This document shows positions 16,241 through 26,534 of a stretch of DNA of 64,000 nt, in pieces. A program made the position numbers and the translations under genes. Origin of the DNA: Amycolatopsis roodepoortensis. Its GTDB lineage: Bacteria; Actinomycetota; Actinomycetes; Mycobacteriales; Pseudonocardiaceae. The stretch's first letter is position 1. Each line of letters starts with the position of its first letter. The notes beneath the pieces are model-generated. The model did not search any database. It was not told the origin of the DNA and saw only the letters and a list, made by a program, of their open reading frames with translations. The DNA lies in assembly GCF_014873915.1 (NCBI RefSeq), contig NZ_JADBEJ010000004.1:1736001-1800000 (forward strand), given 5' to 3'.

Positions 16241-17053
16241 GTGACCCGACGACTCCTCGGCACACTGTTCGCCATGCTGACCGCGTCCGCCCTGGTCGGC
16301 ATCGCGCCGGCGCACGCGGCCACGACCACCTTCGCCGGAACCGTGGCGTTGTCGAACTGCTCCGGGTCGGTGGTCAAACCGCCCGAGGCGAGCCTCGACG
16401 ACCCGGCCCTCGTCCTTTCAAACGGGCATTGCCTGCAAGAAGGTTTCCCGGACCCCGGGGAAGTAATCGTCGACAAGCCGTCCACGCGGACCTTCAGCCT
16501 GCTGTCCAAGGACGGCCGCTCATCGCTCGGCACGCTCAAGGCGAAGAAGCTGCTCTACGCGACGATGACCGACACCGACGTCTCGCTCTACCAGCTCGAC
16601 ACCAGCTACGCCAAGATCAAGTCGGCCTACGGTATCGCCCCGCTGACGCTCTCGCCGACCCGTCCGTCGGCGGGTATCGCGATGGACGTGGTGTCGGGTT
16701 ACTGGAAGAAGATCTACTCCTGCAACGTCGACGGCTTCGTCCACGAACTGCGTGAGGCGAACTGGGTCTGGAAGGACTCGATCAGGTACACCTCGGCGTG
16801 CAAGACGATCGGCGGGACCTCGGGGTCGCCGATCATCGAGACCGCCACGGGGAAGGTCGTCGGCGTCAACAACACCGGCAACGAGAGCGGCCAGCGGTGC
16901 ACGATGAACAACCCGTGCGAGGTCGACGCGGCCGGGAAGGTGACCGTGCGGAAGGGCATCAACTACGGGCAGCAGACCTACCAGCTGACCTCCTGTCTCT
17001 CGCACAGTGAACTGGACCTTTCGAACCCGAACTGCCGGGCTCCGAAACCCTGA
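16241..17053 (+). CDS. Secreted trypsin-like serine protease
   Basis: A 270-residue exported protein. The signal peptide is MTRRLLGTLFAMLTASALVG ending at APAHA, near residue 26. The chymotrypsin-fold triad is visible: His in LSNGHCL, Asp in TDTDVSLY, and Ser in GGTSGSPIIE. Cys residues near His and in the C-terminal half (CKTIGG, CTMNNPC) suggest disulfides. The GTG at 16241 has AAAGGA 7 nt upstream. It is monocistronic, in its own 268-bp promoter region divergent from topA. The gene ends just before a hairpin and a large inverted repeat array. Substrate unknown. Confidence 0.9.
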   Translation: MTRRLLGTLFAMLTASALVGIAPAHAATTTFAGTVALSNCSGSVVKPPEASLDDPALVLSNGHCLQEGFPDPGEVIVDKPSTRTFSLLSKDGRSSLGTLKAKKLLYATMTDTDVSLYQLDTSYAKIKSAYGIAPLTLSPTRPSAGIAMDVVSGYWKKIYSCNVDGFVHELREANWVWKDSIRYTSACKTIGGTSGSPIIETATGKVVGVNNTGNESGQRCTMNNPCEVDAAGKVTVRKGINYGQQTYQLTSCLSHSELDLSNPNCRAPKP

Positions 17054-17062
17054 CCTCACCCT

Positions 17063-17111
17063 CCTCGTGAGTGGCTAGGACGGGTTCTAACCGCCCTAAC
17101 CACTCACGAGG
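17063..17111 (+). terminator. Hairpin downstream of the secreted protease
   Basis: CCTCGTGAGTGG (17063-17074) and CCACTCACGAGG (17100-17111) are perfectly complementary, with further pairing toward the loop (CTAGGACGGG against CCGCCCTA). It starts 10 bp after the protease stop. A degenerate third copy of the right arm (CCCTACCCCTCACGAG) lies at 17515-17530, directly after the stop of the converging gene. The array at 17133-17489 is therefore bracketed by related sequences. Confidence 0.65.
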
Positions 17112-17132
17112 CCTTTGTGCCGCCCAGCCGGC

Positions 17133-17489
17133 CGCGTGACCAGCCGGCGGTTTCGCGTGACCAGGCGGCCGGTTCGCGTGATCAGACGGCCATCTCACGT
17201 GATCAGACGGACGACACGCGTGACTGGATGGACGACACTCGCGCGCCCGGGTTCCGCCGCGAGCCGTCTCCCCAATCACGCGTGTCGTCCGTCCAAGCAC
17301 GCGTGTCGTCCCTCCAAGCACACGTGTCGCCCGTCTGATCACGAGAGTCGTCCATCCAGACACACGTGTCGTCCGTCCAGACACACGTGTCGGCCGTCCA
17401 GACACACGTGTCGGCCGCCCGAGCACACGTGTCGTCTCCCCAGTCACGCGAGCCGTCCGCCCAAGCACGCGAAACCGCCGGGCAGCGGC
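17133..17489. repeat. 21-bp-period inverted repeat array (about 17 units)
   Basis: Five left units of exactly 21 bp run from 17133 to 17237 in one orientation, beginning CGCGTGACCAG or CGCGTGATCAGACGG. A 21-bp centre follows (17238-17258). About eleven right units (17259-17489) are the reverse complement, typified by GTGTCGTCCGTCCAGACAC. The outermost units also pair (CCGGCGGTTTCGCGTG against CACGCGAAACCGCCGG), so the whole element can fold as one giant imperfect hairpin. It fills the gap between two convergent genes. The unit CGTGATCAGACGGACGACA occurs unchanged in the second array at 57721. Because 21 is a multiple of 3, all frames stay open, which is not evidence for coding. Confidence 0.9.
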
Positions 17490-17532
17490 ACCAAGACATC
17501 GTGGGACCAACCGTCCCTACCCCTCACGAGCT

Positions 17533-18144
17533 TCAGACGGCGCGCACCACCGGCACGAGACTGGGCCAAGCGGGCTCGGCACCCGCCGGCGCGTCTCCGA
17601 TCAGCTCCAGCACGTGCGCGAGCCTCCTCCGCCCGGTGACCCGCAGCAGCGCCTCTTCGCCTTTCTGCACCTTCGCCGGCACGCCCAGCTGGGCCAGCGC
17701 CGTGATCAGCCGCTCGTGCGTCTCCGGCGCCTCCGGATCGAGCGCGAGCAGGTAGCCGTTGCCCTGGGGACTGCCCGCCGCCAGGGCCCACATCCTCAAC
17801 ATGGCCCCATCGAGCCGGAAGCCCTCCGGCAGGACCTTCTCTTCACCACGGTTCCAGCGCTGCTCGAGTGGCAGCAGATCGACCCGGAACGGCGTTCTCA
17901 CGAGCGGCCGCCCACATTCGGCGGCCGAGACCTGCGCCTCCGCGCCGCGACGTCGGCATTCCCTGGCGAGGGCACCCGCCCGCCACGGCTCGTCGACCAC
18001 GGCGGACAGCCGCGCGGCCGTCCGCCCGAAGCCCGTCATCCGCCCGGGCCCGCACAGCACTCCGGCGAGGTCGGCGAGCCCCGGCCCGCTCGCCTCCGCC
18101 GAGAAGAGCGAGATCGTCCCGTCCACCCGGACAGAATAGAACAC
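17533..18144 (-). CDS. Hypothetical protein, possibly WhiA-like LAGLIDADG fold
   Basis: A 203-residue protein. Its second half reads like a WhiA/LAGLIDADG-type module: LDGAMLRMWALAAGSPQGNG, then YLLALDPEAPETHERLITAL, AQLGVPAKVQKGEEALLRV, and a closing TGRRRLAHVLELIGDAPAGAE. The order of a helix, a strand-rich saddle and a final basic helix is the one found in the N-terminal half of WhiA, but the C-terminal WhiA helix-turn-helix is absent. The assignment is by eye and tentative. The start is GTG 18144, close to a divergent AT-rich stretch. It converges on the protease gene with the 21-bp array between them. Confidence 0.7.
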   Translation of the reverse strand: MFYSVRVDGTISLFSAEASGPGLADLAGVLCGPGRMTGFGRTAARLSAVVDEPWRAGALARECRRRGAEAQVSAAECGRPLVRTPFRVDLLPLEQRWNRGEEKVLPEGFRLDGAMLRMWALAAGSPQGNGYLLALDPEAPETHERLITALAQLGVPAKVQKGEEALLRVTGRRRLAHVLELIGDAPAGAEPAWPSLVPVVRAV

Positions 18145-18178
18145 AAGTTCGACTCATGGCCAGTGATGAGGCGGTGAC

Positions 18179-18763
18179 TCAGCGAGGTTGTTTGACCAAG
18201 TCCTGACAATTCGGAATCCGGCTGCTCGCCGCGGCGAGCTGAGGAACGTCGTTAAGGCCCCTGAGGAGGTCGAGGCGGTCTAGTTCGTCGAGGGACGTCC
18301 TCGCGTCGCGAAGCGCCGTTTTCGTCGCTTCGGGGTCGCTTGAGGAGTCGAGGCGGTGGCGGACGTCGTCGGCACGGGCCCGGATGCCGTCGAGCTGGGC
18401 GACGGCGGACGTGCGCGCGGAGTCACCGCCCGCGACCGGCGCAGGCCCGAGGTTCGCCAAGGCGGCGGAGGTCCGGTCCAGCCCTTCGACCACCGAGGCC
18501 ATCAGTTCGCTGGAGGTACGGGAAGCCTGTTGTGGCGTGCTCGGATCGACGCTGGGCAGCGTCGCCAGCGTCCGGACGAGGCCGCCCGCCGCGCCGCAGT
18601 ACCCCTCCGTCCAGGCGGAGGCGGGGTCGGCCTCCGACGCGCTGACCGTCGCGAGACCTTCTTGTCTGGCGTGGGAAGTCACCGCGGGCTGCTGCCCGCA
18701 CCCGGCGAGGCCGAGTCCGATACCTGTTGCTAGCGCGGCAAGGACGGTGAACCGCGGCCGCAC
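18179..18763 (-). CDS. Small lipoprotein
   Basis: A 194-residue predicted lipoprotein. The N-terminus VRPRFTVLAALATGIGLGLAGC ends in a lipobox (LAGC), with Cys near residue 22. The mature part is helical and Ala/Asp/Arg-rich, begins after a short linker with the segment WTEGYCGAAGGL, and ends IPNCQDL. The GTG at 18763 is chosen for the GGGAGGTG Shine-Dalgarno 5 nt upstream. It is a distant paralogue of the next gene, with the same layout: W(M/T)(D/E)G(F/Y)CG at the start of the mature domain and PNC at the end. Two matching Cys suggest a conserved disulfide. Function unknown. Confidence 0.8.
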   Translation of the reverse strand: MRPRFTVLAALATGIGLGLAGCGQQPAVTSHARQEGLATVSASEADPASAWTEGYCGAAGGLVRTLATLPSVDPSTPQQASRTSSELMASVVEGLDRTSAALANLGPAPVAGGDSARTSAVAQLDGIRARADDVRHRLDSSSDPEATKTALRDARTSLDELDRLDLLRGLNDVPQLAAASSRIPNCQDLVKQPR

Positions 18764-18855
18764 GAAAACACCTCCCGACCTGACGACTTCCCGGCTGGCC
18801 CCCGACGGTACCGATACCGGGGGGCAATGCAAATCAACGCGACGCCGAAGAACGG

Positions 18856-19407
18856 TCAGGAAGGCAGCTTCTTGCAGTTCGGGGCCTGCGCGGCCAGCGT
18901 TTTCAACGAAACGTTCGTTTCCAGCTGCTGGAACGGGTCGGGCATGTCGTTGATGTCGGACCCGATTTGCCGGAAGGAAACCGCGGCGGCCGCCACGGCG
19001 GCCTTGTCGTCCTTCGGTGCCGCGTCGAGGGCCGCCTTCGCGGCGAGCACCTTGTCCCGGATCGGTGTCAGCGTGTCGACGATGCTCTTGCGCGCCGCAT
19101 CGGCTTCCGCGCTCGGAGCCTGGCCCAGGTTCCCCAATCCGGTGACCGCGTTGTCGAACCCGGGCGCGAACACCCCGAAGGCCTCGTCCATCACGTTCCG
19201 CGCACTGGCGACGTCGTCCTGTTCGAAGTCGGGCAGCCGGAAATCGCCGATCTTGGCGAAGTCGATCAGCGAACCGCAGAAACCGTCCATCCAGGAACTC
19301 CCTGCCGCAGGGGCGGGAGAAGAAGGAGAAGGAGCGGCCGTCCGCTCGGCGCCACCGCAGCCCGCCAGCAGGAGAACGGCGGCGAACAGGATGATCGGAC
19401 GCCTCAT
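18856..19407 (-). CDS. Small lipoprotein, paralogue
   Basis: A 183-residue lipoprotein with signal MRRPIILFAAVLLLAGCGG (lipobox LAGC), a Ser/Pro linker, then a helical domain starting WMDGFCGSLIDF and ending APNCKKLPS. The two Cys correspond to those of the downstream lipoprotein, so both genes descend from one duplication. The two genes lie in tandem with 92 bp between them and may be separately transcribed. No known ligand or enzyme motif is visible. The four-helix look (long amphipathic segments spaced by Pro/Gly) suggests a helical bundle at the outer face of the membrane. Confidence 0.8.
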   Translation of the reverse strand: MRRPIILFAAVLLLAGCGGAERTAAPSPSSPAPAAGSSWMDGFCGSLIDFAKIGDFRLPDFEQDDVASARNVMDEAFGVFAPGFDNAVTGLGNLGQAPSAEADAARKSIVDTLTPIRDKVLAAKAALDAAPKDDKAAVAAAAVSFRQIGSDINDMPDPFQQLETNVSLKTLAAQAPNCKKLPS

Positions 19408-19520
19408 GGCAGGGACTCCCCCGGATCGGATCGGCGTGACGGGCAGACATTAGCCTGCGCCGGACAGACGCCGGGCCCGCCACGAAAGATCGTGACGGGC
19501 CCGGCGGTGGAGAGAACCGT

Positions 19521-21815
<2,295 letters not shown>

Positions 21816-22133
21816 TCGTCCTCCTGGAGACGTCGCCGTTGGCCAACGACGATCCGCCGATGGAACCGGCGTGCCGACGTTGGCATGGGGAACTGAACCG
21901 GGCATCACGCTAGTCGTACTGCAAGGCACGTCTCACATGACGCTCGCCACAGTCGGTGTGGATTGCGGGAGTGTATTGGTAGTGGGATGGCGGACGGCAA
22001 GGCGTCCCCGCCACCGTACGTTCCGTAATCTTGTGAGGCTGGTCACTGTATCGATCATCGGCGGCCGCTTCCAGTGCCCGTTCCGCCCGGCGGCGGACCG
22101 TTTCTGTCGGTGCGCTGTGCGAAGCTTCCGAAG

Positions 22134-24599
22134 GTGGACGGCACGGTGCGATCCGGCAAGGGCCGGCGGCTTCTCGACCGCGCGACGGCGGGGATCCCGG
22201 CTTCGCTGTACCCGGTCACCCATGTGGCCGAGCTGCCGGCCCGCCCGGCGGATTCCGTGGACTGGCCGGATTGGGTGGCGGGTCCCGTCGTCGAGGCGCT
22301 GAAGGCGAACGGGGTCGAGGCGCCATGGCGGCATCAGGCGGAGGCCGCGTCCTTGGTCCGCGAAGGCGAGCACGTCGTGATCTCGACAGGCACCGCGTCG
22401 GGCAAGTCGCTCGCGTACCAGCTGCCGGTGCTCTCGGCACTGGTCGAGGACGAGCGGGCCACGGCGCTGTACCTGTCGCCGACCAAGGCGCTCGGCGCCG
22501 ACCAGTTACGCGCGGTGTCCTCTTTGGACATCAAGAAGGCGCGGGCGGCGTCGTTCGACGGCGACACCCCGATGGAGGAGCGGGACTGGGTCCGCGCGCA
22601 CGCGAACTGGGTGTTCACGAACCCGGACATGCTGCACCGCGGGATCCTCTCTTCGCACGCGCGCTGGTCCCGGTTCTTCCGGCGGCTCTCGTTCGTCGTC
22701 GTCGACGAATGCCACAGCTATCGCGGTGTGTTCGGTTCCCACGTGGCGCTGCTGCTGCGCAGGCTGCGGAGGGTCGCGGCGTACTACGGGGCTTCGCCGG
22801 TCTTCGTCCTCGCGTCCGCGACCACGGCGGATCCGGCGGCGTTCGCGTCGAAGCTCACCGGACAGGACTGCGTCCCGGTCACCGAGGACGGCTCGCCGCG
22901 CGGCGCCCGCACGGTCGCGTTGTGGGAACCCCCGCTGCTGTCGGAACTCTCGGGTGAGAACGGGGCACCGGTGCGGCGCTCGGCGGGCGCCGAGGCTGCC
23001 CGGATCCTCGCCGAACTGGTCATCGAAGGCGCCCGCTCCCTGGCGTTCGTCCGGTCGCGGCGAGGCGCGGAGCTGACCGCGCTCGGCGCCCGGCGCATTC
23101 TGTCCGAAGTGGACGGTGCGCTGGCGGAGTCCGTCGCCGCGTACCGCTCCGGGTATCTGCCGGAGGAACGGCGCGCACTGGAAGCGGCGTTGCTGTCCGG
23201 GCGGTTGCTCGGGGTCGCGACGACGAACGCGCTCGAACTCGGCGTCGACATCGCCGGGCTGGACGCGGTGGTGCTGGCCGGTTATCCGGGCACGCTCGCG
23301 TCGTTCTGGCAGCAGGCCGGCCGGGCCGGGCGCGCGGGCGACGCGGCACTGGTCGTCTTCGTGGCCCGAGACGACCCGCTGGACACCTATCTCGTGCATC
23401 ATCCGGCCGCGATCCTGGACCGGCCGGTGGAGGCCGCGGTCCTCGATCCATCGAATCCGTACGTGCTCGGGCCGCAGCTGGCCTGCGCCATCGCCGAACT
23501 CCCGCTGACCGAGCCGGAGGTCGCGGCCTTCGGCGGGGACTCGGCGCGCGCCGTGCTCGCCGACCTGGTCAAGGAGAAGATCATCCGCCGCCGCACGAGC
23601 GGCTGGTACTGGACCTCGCGCGACCGGCCGCACGCCGAGGTCGGCATCCGGGGTTCCGGCGGCGAGCAGATCGCGGTGGTGGAAGCCGATTCCGGCCGGA
23701 TGCTCGGCACGGTCGACCCGGGATCCGCCTGCTACGCGGTCCATCCCGGTGCGGTGTACCTGCACCAGGGTTCGTCCTATGTGGTCGACGAGCTGGATCT
23801 GGAGACCGGGCTCGCCCTGGTGCACGCGGAGGATCCGGACTGGACCACGTCACCGCGCGAGATCGTCGACATCAGCGTGCTGCGCACCGAAGAGAAGCGG
23901 GTGCACGGCGGGGTCACGGTGAACCTCGGCGAGGTTTCGGTGAGCTCGCAAGTGGTCGGCTACTTGCGGAGACGTCCGTCCGGTGAGGTGCTGGACCAGA
24001 CTCCGCTGGATCTGCCGGAGCAGAGCCTGCACACCCGTGCCGTCTGGTACACGATCTCGGCCGAGCTGCTCGGCGCGTCCGATGGCGCGGCGGGGACCGG
24101 GGGCCATCGGACGGGGACCGAAGCTCTGGAGCCGGTGGGGACCGGAGGCTCCAGGGCGGGGACCGAGGAACTTGGCGGGGCACCGGGGACGGGCGCCGAG
24201 TTGGATCCGGCGCGCGTCCCCGGTGCCCTGCATGCCGCCGAGCACGCGGCGATCGGCCTGCTACCGCTGTTCGCTACTTGCGACCGCTGGGACATTGGCG
24301 GGGTGTCGACCGCGTGGCACGAGGACACCGGGGAGGCGACGGTGTTCGTGCACGATGGCCATCCCGGGGGTGCGGGATTCGCCGACCGCGGATTTGCCGC
24401 GATTGTCCCTTGGCTGGCCGCAACGCGGGAGGCGATCGTTTCCTGCGAGTGCCCGGCCGGCTGCCCGTCCTGCGTCCAGTCGCCGAAGTGCGGGAACGGC
24501 AACGATCCGCTGGACAAGGCGGGGGCGGTGGCCGTTCTGGACACCGTGCTCGGGGCTTTGCGTCAGCACGGGTCCGTGTCCGGCCACGGGGTGGCTTGA
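22134..24599 (+). CDS. MrfA/YprA-like DEAD-box helicase with DUF1998 domain
   Basis: An SF2 helicase of about 822 residues. Motif I is STGTASGKSLAYQLP, motif Ia LSPTKALGADQL, motif II VVVDECHSYRG and motif III ASATT. The C-terminal RecA domain has VATTNALELGVDIAGLDAVV and QQAGRAGRAG. The DUF1998/MZB region ends with a four-Cys zinc cluster (CECPAGCPSC). This is the architecture of Bacillus MrfA, which repairs mitomycin adducts, and of mycobacterial SftH. A Gly/Thr-rich insertion lies about 150 residues before the Cys cluster. The start is uncertain: GTG 22134 or GTG 22146 (preceded by AAGGTGG) fit better than GTG 22074. Confidence 0.9.
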   Translation: MDGTVRSGKGRRLLDRATAGIPASLYPVTHVAELPARPADSVDWPDWVAGPVVEALKANGVEAPWRHQAEAASLVREGEHVVISTGTASGKSLAYQLPVLSALVEDERATALYLSPTKALGADQLRAVSSLDIKKARAASFDGDTPMEERDWVRAHANWVFTNPDMLHRGILSSHARWSRFFRRLSFVVVDECHSYRGVFGSHVALLLRRLRRVAAYYGASPVFVLASATTADPAAFASKLTGQDCVPVTEDGSPRGARTVALWEPPLLSELSGENGAPVRRSAGAEAARILAELVIEGARSLAFVRSRRGAELTALGARRILSEVDGALAESVAAYRSGYLPEERRALEAALLSGRLLGVATTNALELGVDIAGLDAVVLAGYPGTLASFWQQAGRAGRAGDAALVVFVARDDPLDTYLVHHPAAILDRPVEAAVLDPSNPYVLGPQLACAIAELPLTEPEVAAFGGDSARAVLADLVKEKIIRRRTSGWYWTSRDRPHAEVGIRGSGGEQIAVVEADSGRMLGTVDPGSACYAVHPGAVYLHQGSSYVVDELDLETGLALVHAEDPDWTTSPREIVDISVLRTEEKRVHGGVTVNLGEVSVSSQVVGYLRRRPSGEVLDQTPLDLPEQSLHTRAVWYTISAELLGASDGAAGTGGHRTGTEALEPVGTGGSRAGTEELGGAPGTGAELDPARVPGALHAAEHAAIGLLPLFATCDRWDIGGVSTAWHEDTGEATVFVHDGHPGGAGFADRGFAAIVPWLAATREAIVSCECPAGCPSCVQSPKCGNGNDPLDKAGAVAVLDTVLGALRQHGSVSGHGVA

Positions 24600-24612
24600 A
24601 ATTGTGGGTTGA

Positions 24613-25239
24613 TCAGGCGGCGGTGCTGAGGCTCGCCACCGGGGCGACGGCCTGGTCACCGGCCAGCGCACGAACGAGCACGTCGTGCACGTCGGTGGCC
24701 TCGGGCAGCTGCCAGCCCCAGACCTCGGGCTTGACCCGCCAGTGCACGACACCGTGCTGGAACGGCGACGGGGGCAGCGGGATGTAGCCGTTCGCGCCGT
24801 GCCACTGGATCGAGGCCTGGTCGGCCAGTTCCCGCGGAATGCTCGTGGCAACGGTGGTGAGGAACAGCCAGCGGCCGTTCGGCATCGCGACGATCGGGGC
24901 GGGGTGCCCGGTGGCGCGCAGCAGGCGGGCGGCGGCCTTGCCGAGTTCGTCGTCGACCTCGATGGCGTCGAGCACGGTGCCGGTGGCGACGAGCAGGCTG
25001 TGCGTGTCGTCGCCGAACCAGGTGGCGACCTCGTGCGGGTGGGTCTCGGTCAGCTCGCGCCAGTTGTCCTGGGCCGGGACCGGACGCCGCCAGGTGAGGT
25101 CGTCACCGTCGGCGGTGAGCGCCGCGGGCTCGGCGCCCGGGAGCACCGGCCAGCCACGCCAGGCGAGACCGATCGCCTCCGCACGCATTTCGATGCGGAA
25201 GGCGCCCCGCCAGCTGTCCGGCCAATTCGCGTCCAACAT
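24613..25239 (-). CDS. Bifunctional DNA primase/polymerase domain protein
   Basis: A 208-residue protein that is essentially one Prim-Pol (AEP) N-terminal domain. It opens FRIEMRAEAIGLAWRGWPVLPG, has LLVATGTVLDAIEV where the family carries its acidic motif (xATGxxLDxxEV), PNGRWLFLTT, and closes with FQHGVVHWRVKPEVWGWQLP. This small stand-alone form is common in actinobacteria. Whether it still has primase activity is unclear: the metal-binding DxD/DxE pair is not obvious beyond LDAIEVDDE. It converges on the helicase gene with only 13 bp between stop codons. Confidence 0.85.
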   Translation of the reverse strand: MLDANWPDSWRGAFRIEMRAEAIGLAWRGWPVLPGAEPAALTADGDDLTWRRPVPAQDNWRELTETHPHEVATWFGDDTHSLLVATGTVLDAIEVDDELGKAAARLLRATGHPAPIVAMPNGRWLFLTTVATSIPRELADQASIQWHGANGYIPLPPSPFQHGVVHWRVKPEVWGWQLPEATDVHDVLVRALAGDQAVAPVASLSTAA

Positions 25240-25648
25240 TACTGTCCCTGCCTCAGGTCAACTCTGTCCTGTGTCTGTCTCTGTCGCACCGGCCTCGGCG
25301 AACTTTTCGAAGTGGCGCACATCTCAATAAACGGCAAGTTGCACATCGGGAGAAGACCTCACGCGACAACCGGCGGTTACTTAGCGATGAACGCGCGGTA
25401 GTGCGACCGGACGGACCGAACGCCGGACGTCCGGTTATCGGGTCCGCACGACCGGTCTGGAGCCGTTCGTCGCAGCCGACCTGGGCTTCCCGCCTGCGTG
25501 ACGGCGCTCGCGGTGAGCGGCGGGCGGCCGTTCGGCGGTGAGCTGATCATGGCTTCGACCGCTCGCCGCGCGTCAACGACCGCTGCTCGCGCCCAGCGGT
25601 TACTCGCGCGTACTCCTCGCCTGGCGACCGTTCGTCGTGCGACCCCTG
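25240..25648. other. 409-bp gap with no gene recognised
   Basis: This stretch lies between the Prim-Pol start and the last tad gene. It contains a perfect 12-bp palindrome CCGGACGTCCGG (25423-25434) inside a longer imperfect dyad. That may be the terminator of the leftward tad operon. Upstream of the Prim-Pol gene the sequence is richer in T and A. Open frames here have no family-like content or ribosome binding sites, so I call none. Confidence 0.5.
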
Positions 25649-26005
25649 TCACGGTGACCGGTCGACCGGACCCGCCCTGGCCCGCGCCTCCGCCCGCCCG
25701 GTGACCGCCGGACGGCCCGAGGGCTCCGACCGCACCTCGACCAGGGCGTCGCCTCGTTCCCACCGGCAGGTCAGCAGCGTGACCGACATCCGGACGGCGA
25801 CCTGCCGTGCCCGTTCGCAGGCCGCGGCGGGACCGCTCGACGCGTGCGAGGCCGCCGCGAGGGCCGCCAGATCCGCGGCGGCCTCGGCACGGTGCCGGGT
25901 CGTGACCGCGGCGCCGATCCAGAAGGCGATCGCGGCCGCGCAGACCAGGACCGCGACCATCGAGGCGGTCCACACGGTCGCGACACCGCGATCGTCCGCG
26001 GTCAC
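25649..26005 (-). CDS. TadG-like secretion/pilus-assembly protein (Rv3654c type)
   Basis: A 118-residue protein starting MTADDRGVATVWTASMVAVL. The RGxATVW motif before one hydrophobic helix (residues about 12-33) is the TadE/TadG-like N-terminus, where the acidic/Gly motif precedes the membrane helix as in type IV pilin-like proteins. A Cys-containing extracytoplasmic tail follows. The GTG at 26003-26005 overlaps the stop of the TadE-like gene by 4 nt. It is last in the tad operon. Its role as a minor pseudopilin is inferred from position and the motif. Confidence 0.8.
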   Translation of the reverse strand: MTADDRGVATVWTASMVAVLVCAAAIAFWIGAAVTTRHRAEAAADLAALAAASHASSGPAAACERARQVAVRMSVTLLTCRWERGDALVEVRSEPSGRPAVTGRAEARARAGPVDRSP

Positions 26006-26346
26006 GGCCCGCTCCCCGGCTCGGCGACGGCGAAGGCGCTGGAGCGCAGCCGGATACCCGGCAGGAACCCGGCGACCGGCTCGGCCTCGACTCCGGCCGT
26101 GATGGTGTCGCCTTCGCGGACGACGTCCAGCCGGGCGCCGGACGGCGCGATCTCCCGGACCGCCTGTTCGGCACGGGCGGGCTGGCCGCGGGCGAGGAGC
26201 CTGGCGGCCTCGCGGGCCGCGTCGGTGCAGCGAAGCTGATCGGACGCGACCCCGATCCCGGCGAGCAGCAGGGCCGAGACGAAGGTCAGCGCGCCGATGC
26301 CGAGTGCGGCCTCCACCGTGACGGAGCCGCGGTCTTCGCCGCGCAT
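26002..26346 (-). CDS. TadE-like minor pilin
   Basis: A 114-residue protein, MRGEDRGSVTVEAALGIGAL, with the RGSVTVEAA motif typical of TadE: a Gly/Ser cleavage region followed by Glu at +5 of the hydrophobic helix (residues about 11-32). One Cys lies in the extracytoplasmic part (LRCTDAA). The ATG at 26344-26346 shares one base with the stop of the small pilin gene (TGATG). In Tad systems TadE-type pseudopilins initiate or stabilise Flp fibres. The corresponding mycobacterial gene would be the Rv3655c position. Confidence 0.82.
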   Translation of the reverse strand: MRGEDRGSVTVEAALGIGALTFVSALLLAGIGVASDQLRCTDAAREAARLLARGQPARAEQAVREIAPSGARLDVVREGDTITAGVEAEPVAGFLPGIRLRSSAFAVAEPGSGP

Positions 26347-26519
26347 CAGAACTTCACCGACAGGGCGCGCTCGATGAGCGCGGTGAGCCCGGCTCGGACG
26401 GCTTCGCTTTCGATGACCACATAGAGGAGGGCAGCCAGCGCGGCGGCGGCCAGGGTGGCGATGGCGTATTCGATCGTCGCCATGCCGTCGTCTTCGCGGA
26501 AGGTGGGGAGCTTGTGCAT
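26346..26519 (-). CDS. Small Flp-pilin-like peptide (DUF4244 type)
   Basis: A 57-residue peptide encoded between the TadE-like and TadC genes. It begins MHKLPTFREDDGMATIEYAI, so the conserved G-M-ATIEYA prepilin motif has Glu at +5 of a 20-residue Ala/Leu helix, then a short polar tail ending ALSVKF. It is the best candidate for the major pilin subunit of this Tad locus. GAAAGG lies about 8 nt before the ATG. The stop shares a base with the next start (TGATG). No prepilin peptidase gene is in the window. Confidence 0.88.
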   Translation of the reverse strand: MHKLPTFREDDGMATIEYAIATLAAAALAALLYVVIESEAVRAGLTALIERALSVKF

Positions 26520-26534
26520 GGGAGCGCCTTTCGA

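Noticed and set aside
17133..17489. CRISPR array
   Set aside because: There are no constant repeats separated by unique spacers; units vary throughout, have no spacer, and the halves are inverted. No cas genes are present.
17115..17639. Open frames on both strands across the 21-bp array that encode seven-residue repeats
   Set aside because: A 21-bp period keeps every frame open and gives heptad repeats on both strands. None has a good ribosome binding site or family match, so the repeats are a by-product of the DNA period.
25498..25704. Small plus-strand frame beginning MTALAVSGGRPF
   Set aside because: Ala/Arg-rich, no ribosome binding site, and it runs antisense into the TadG-like gene.
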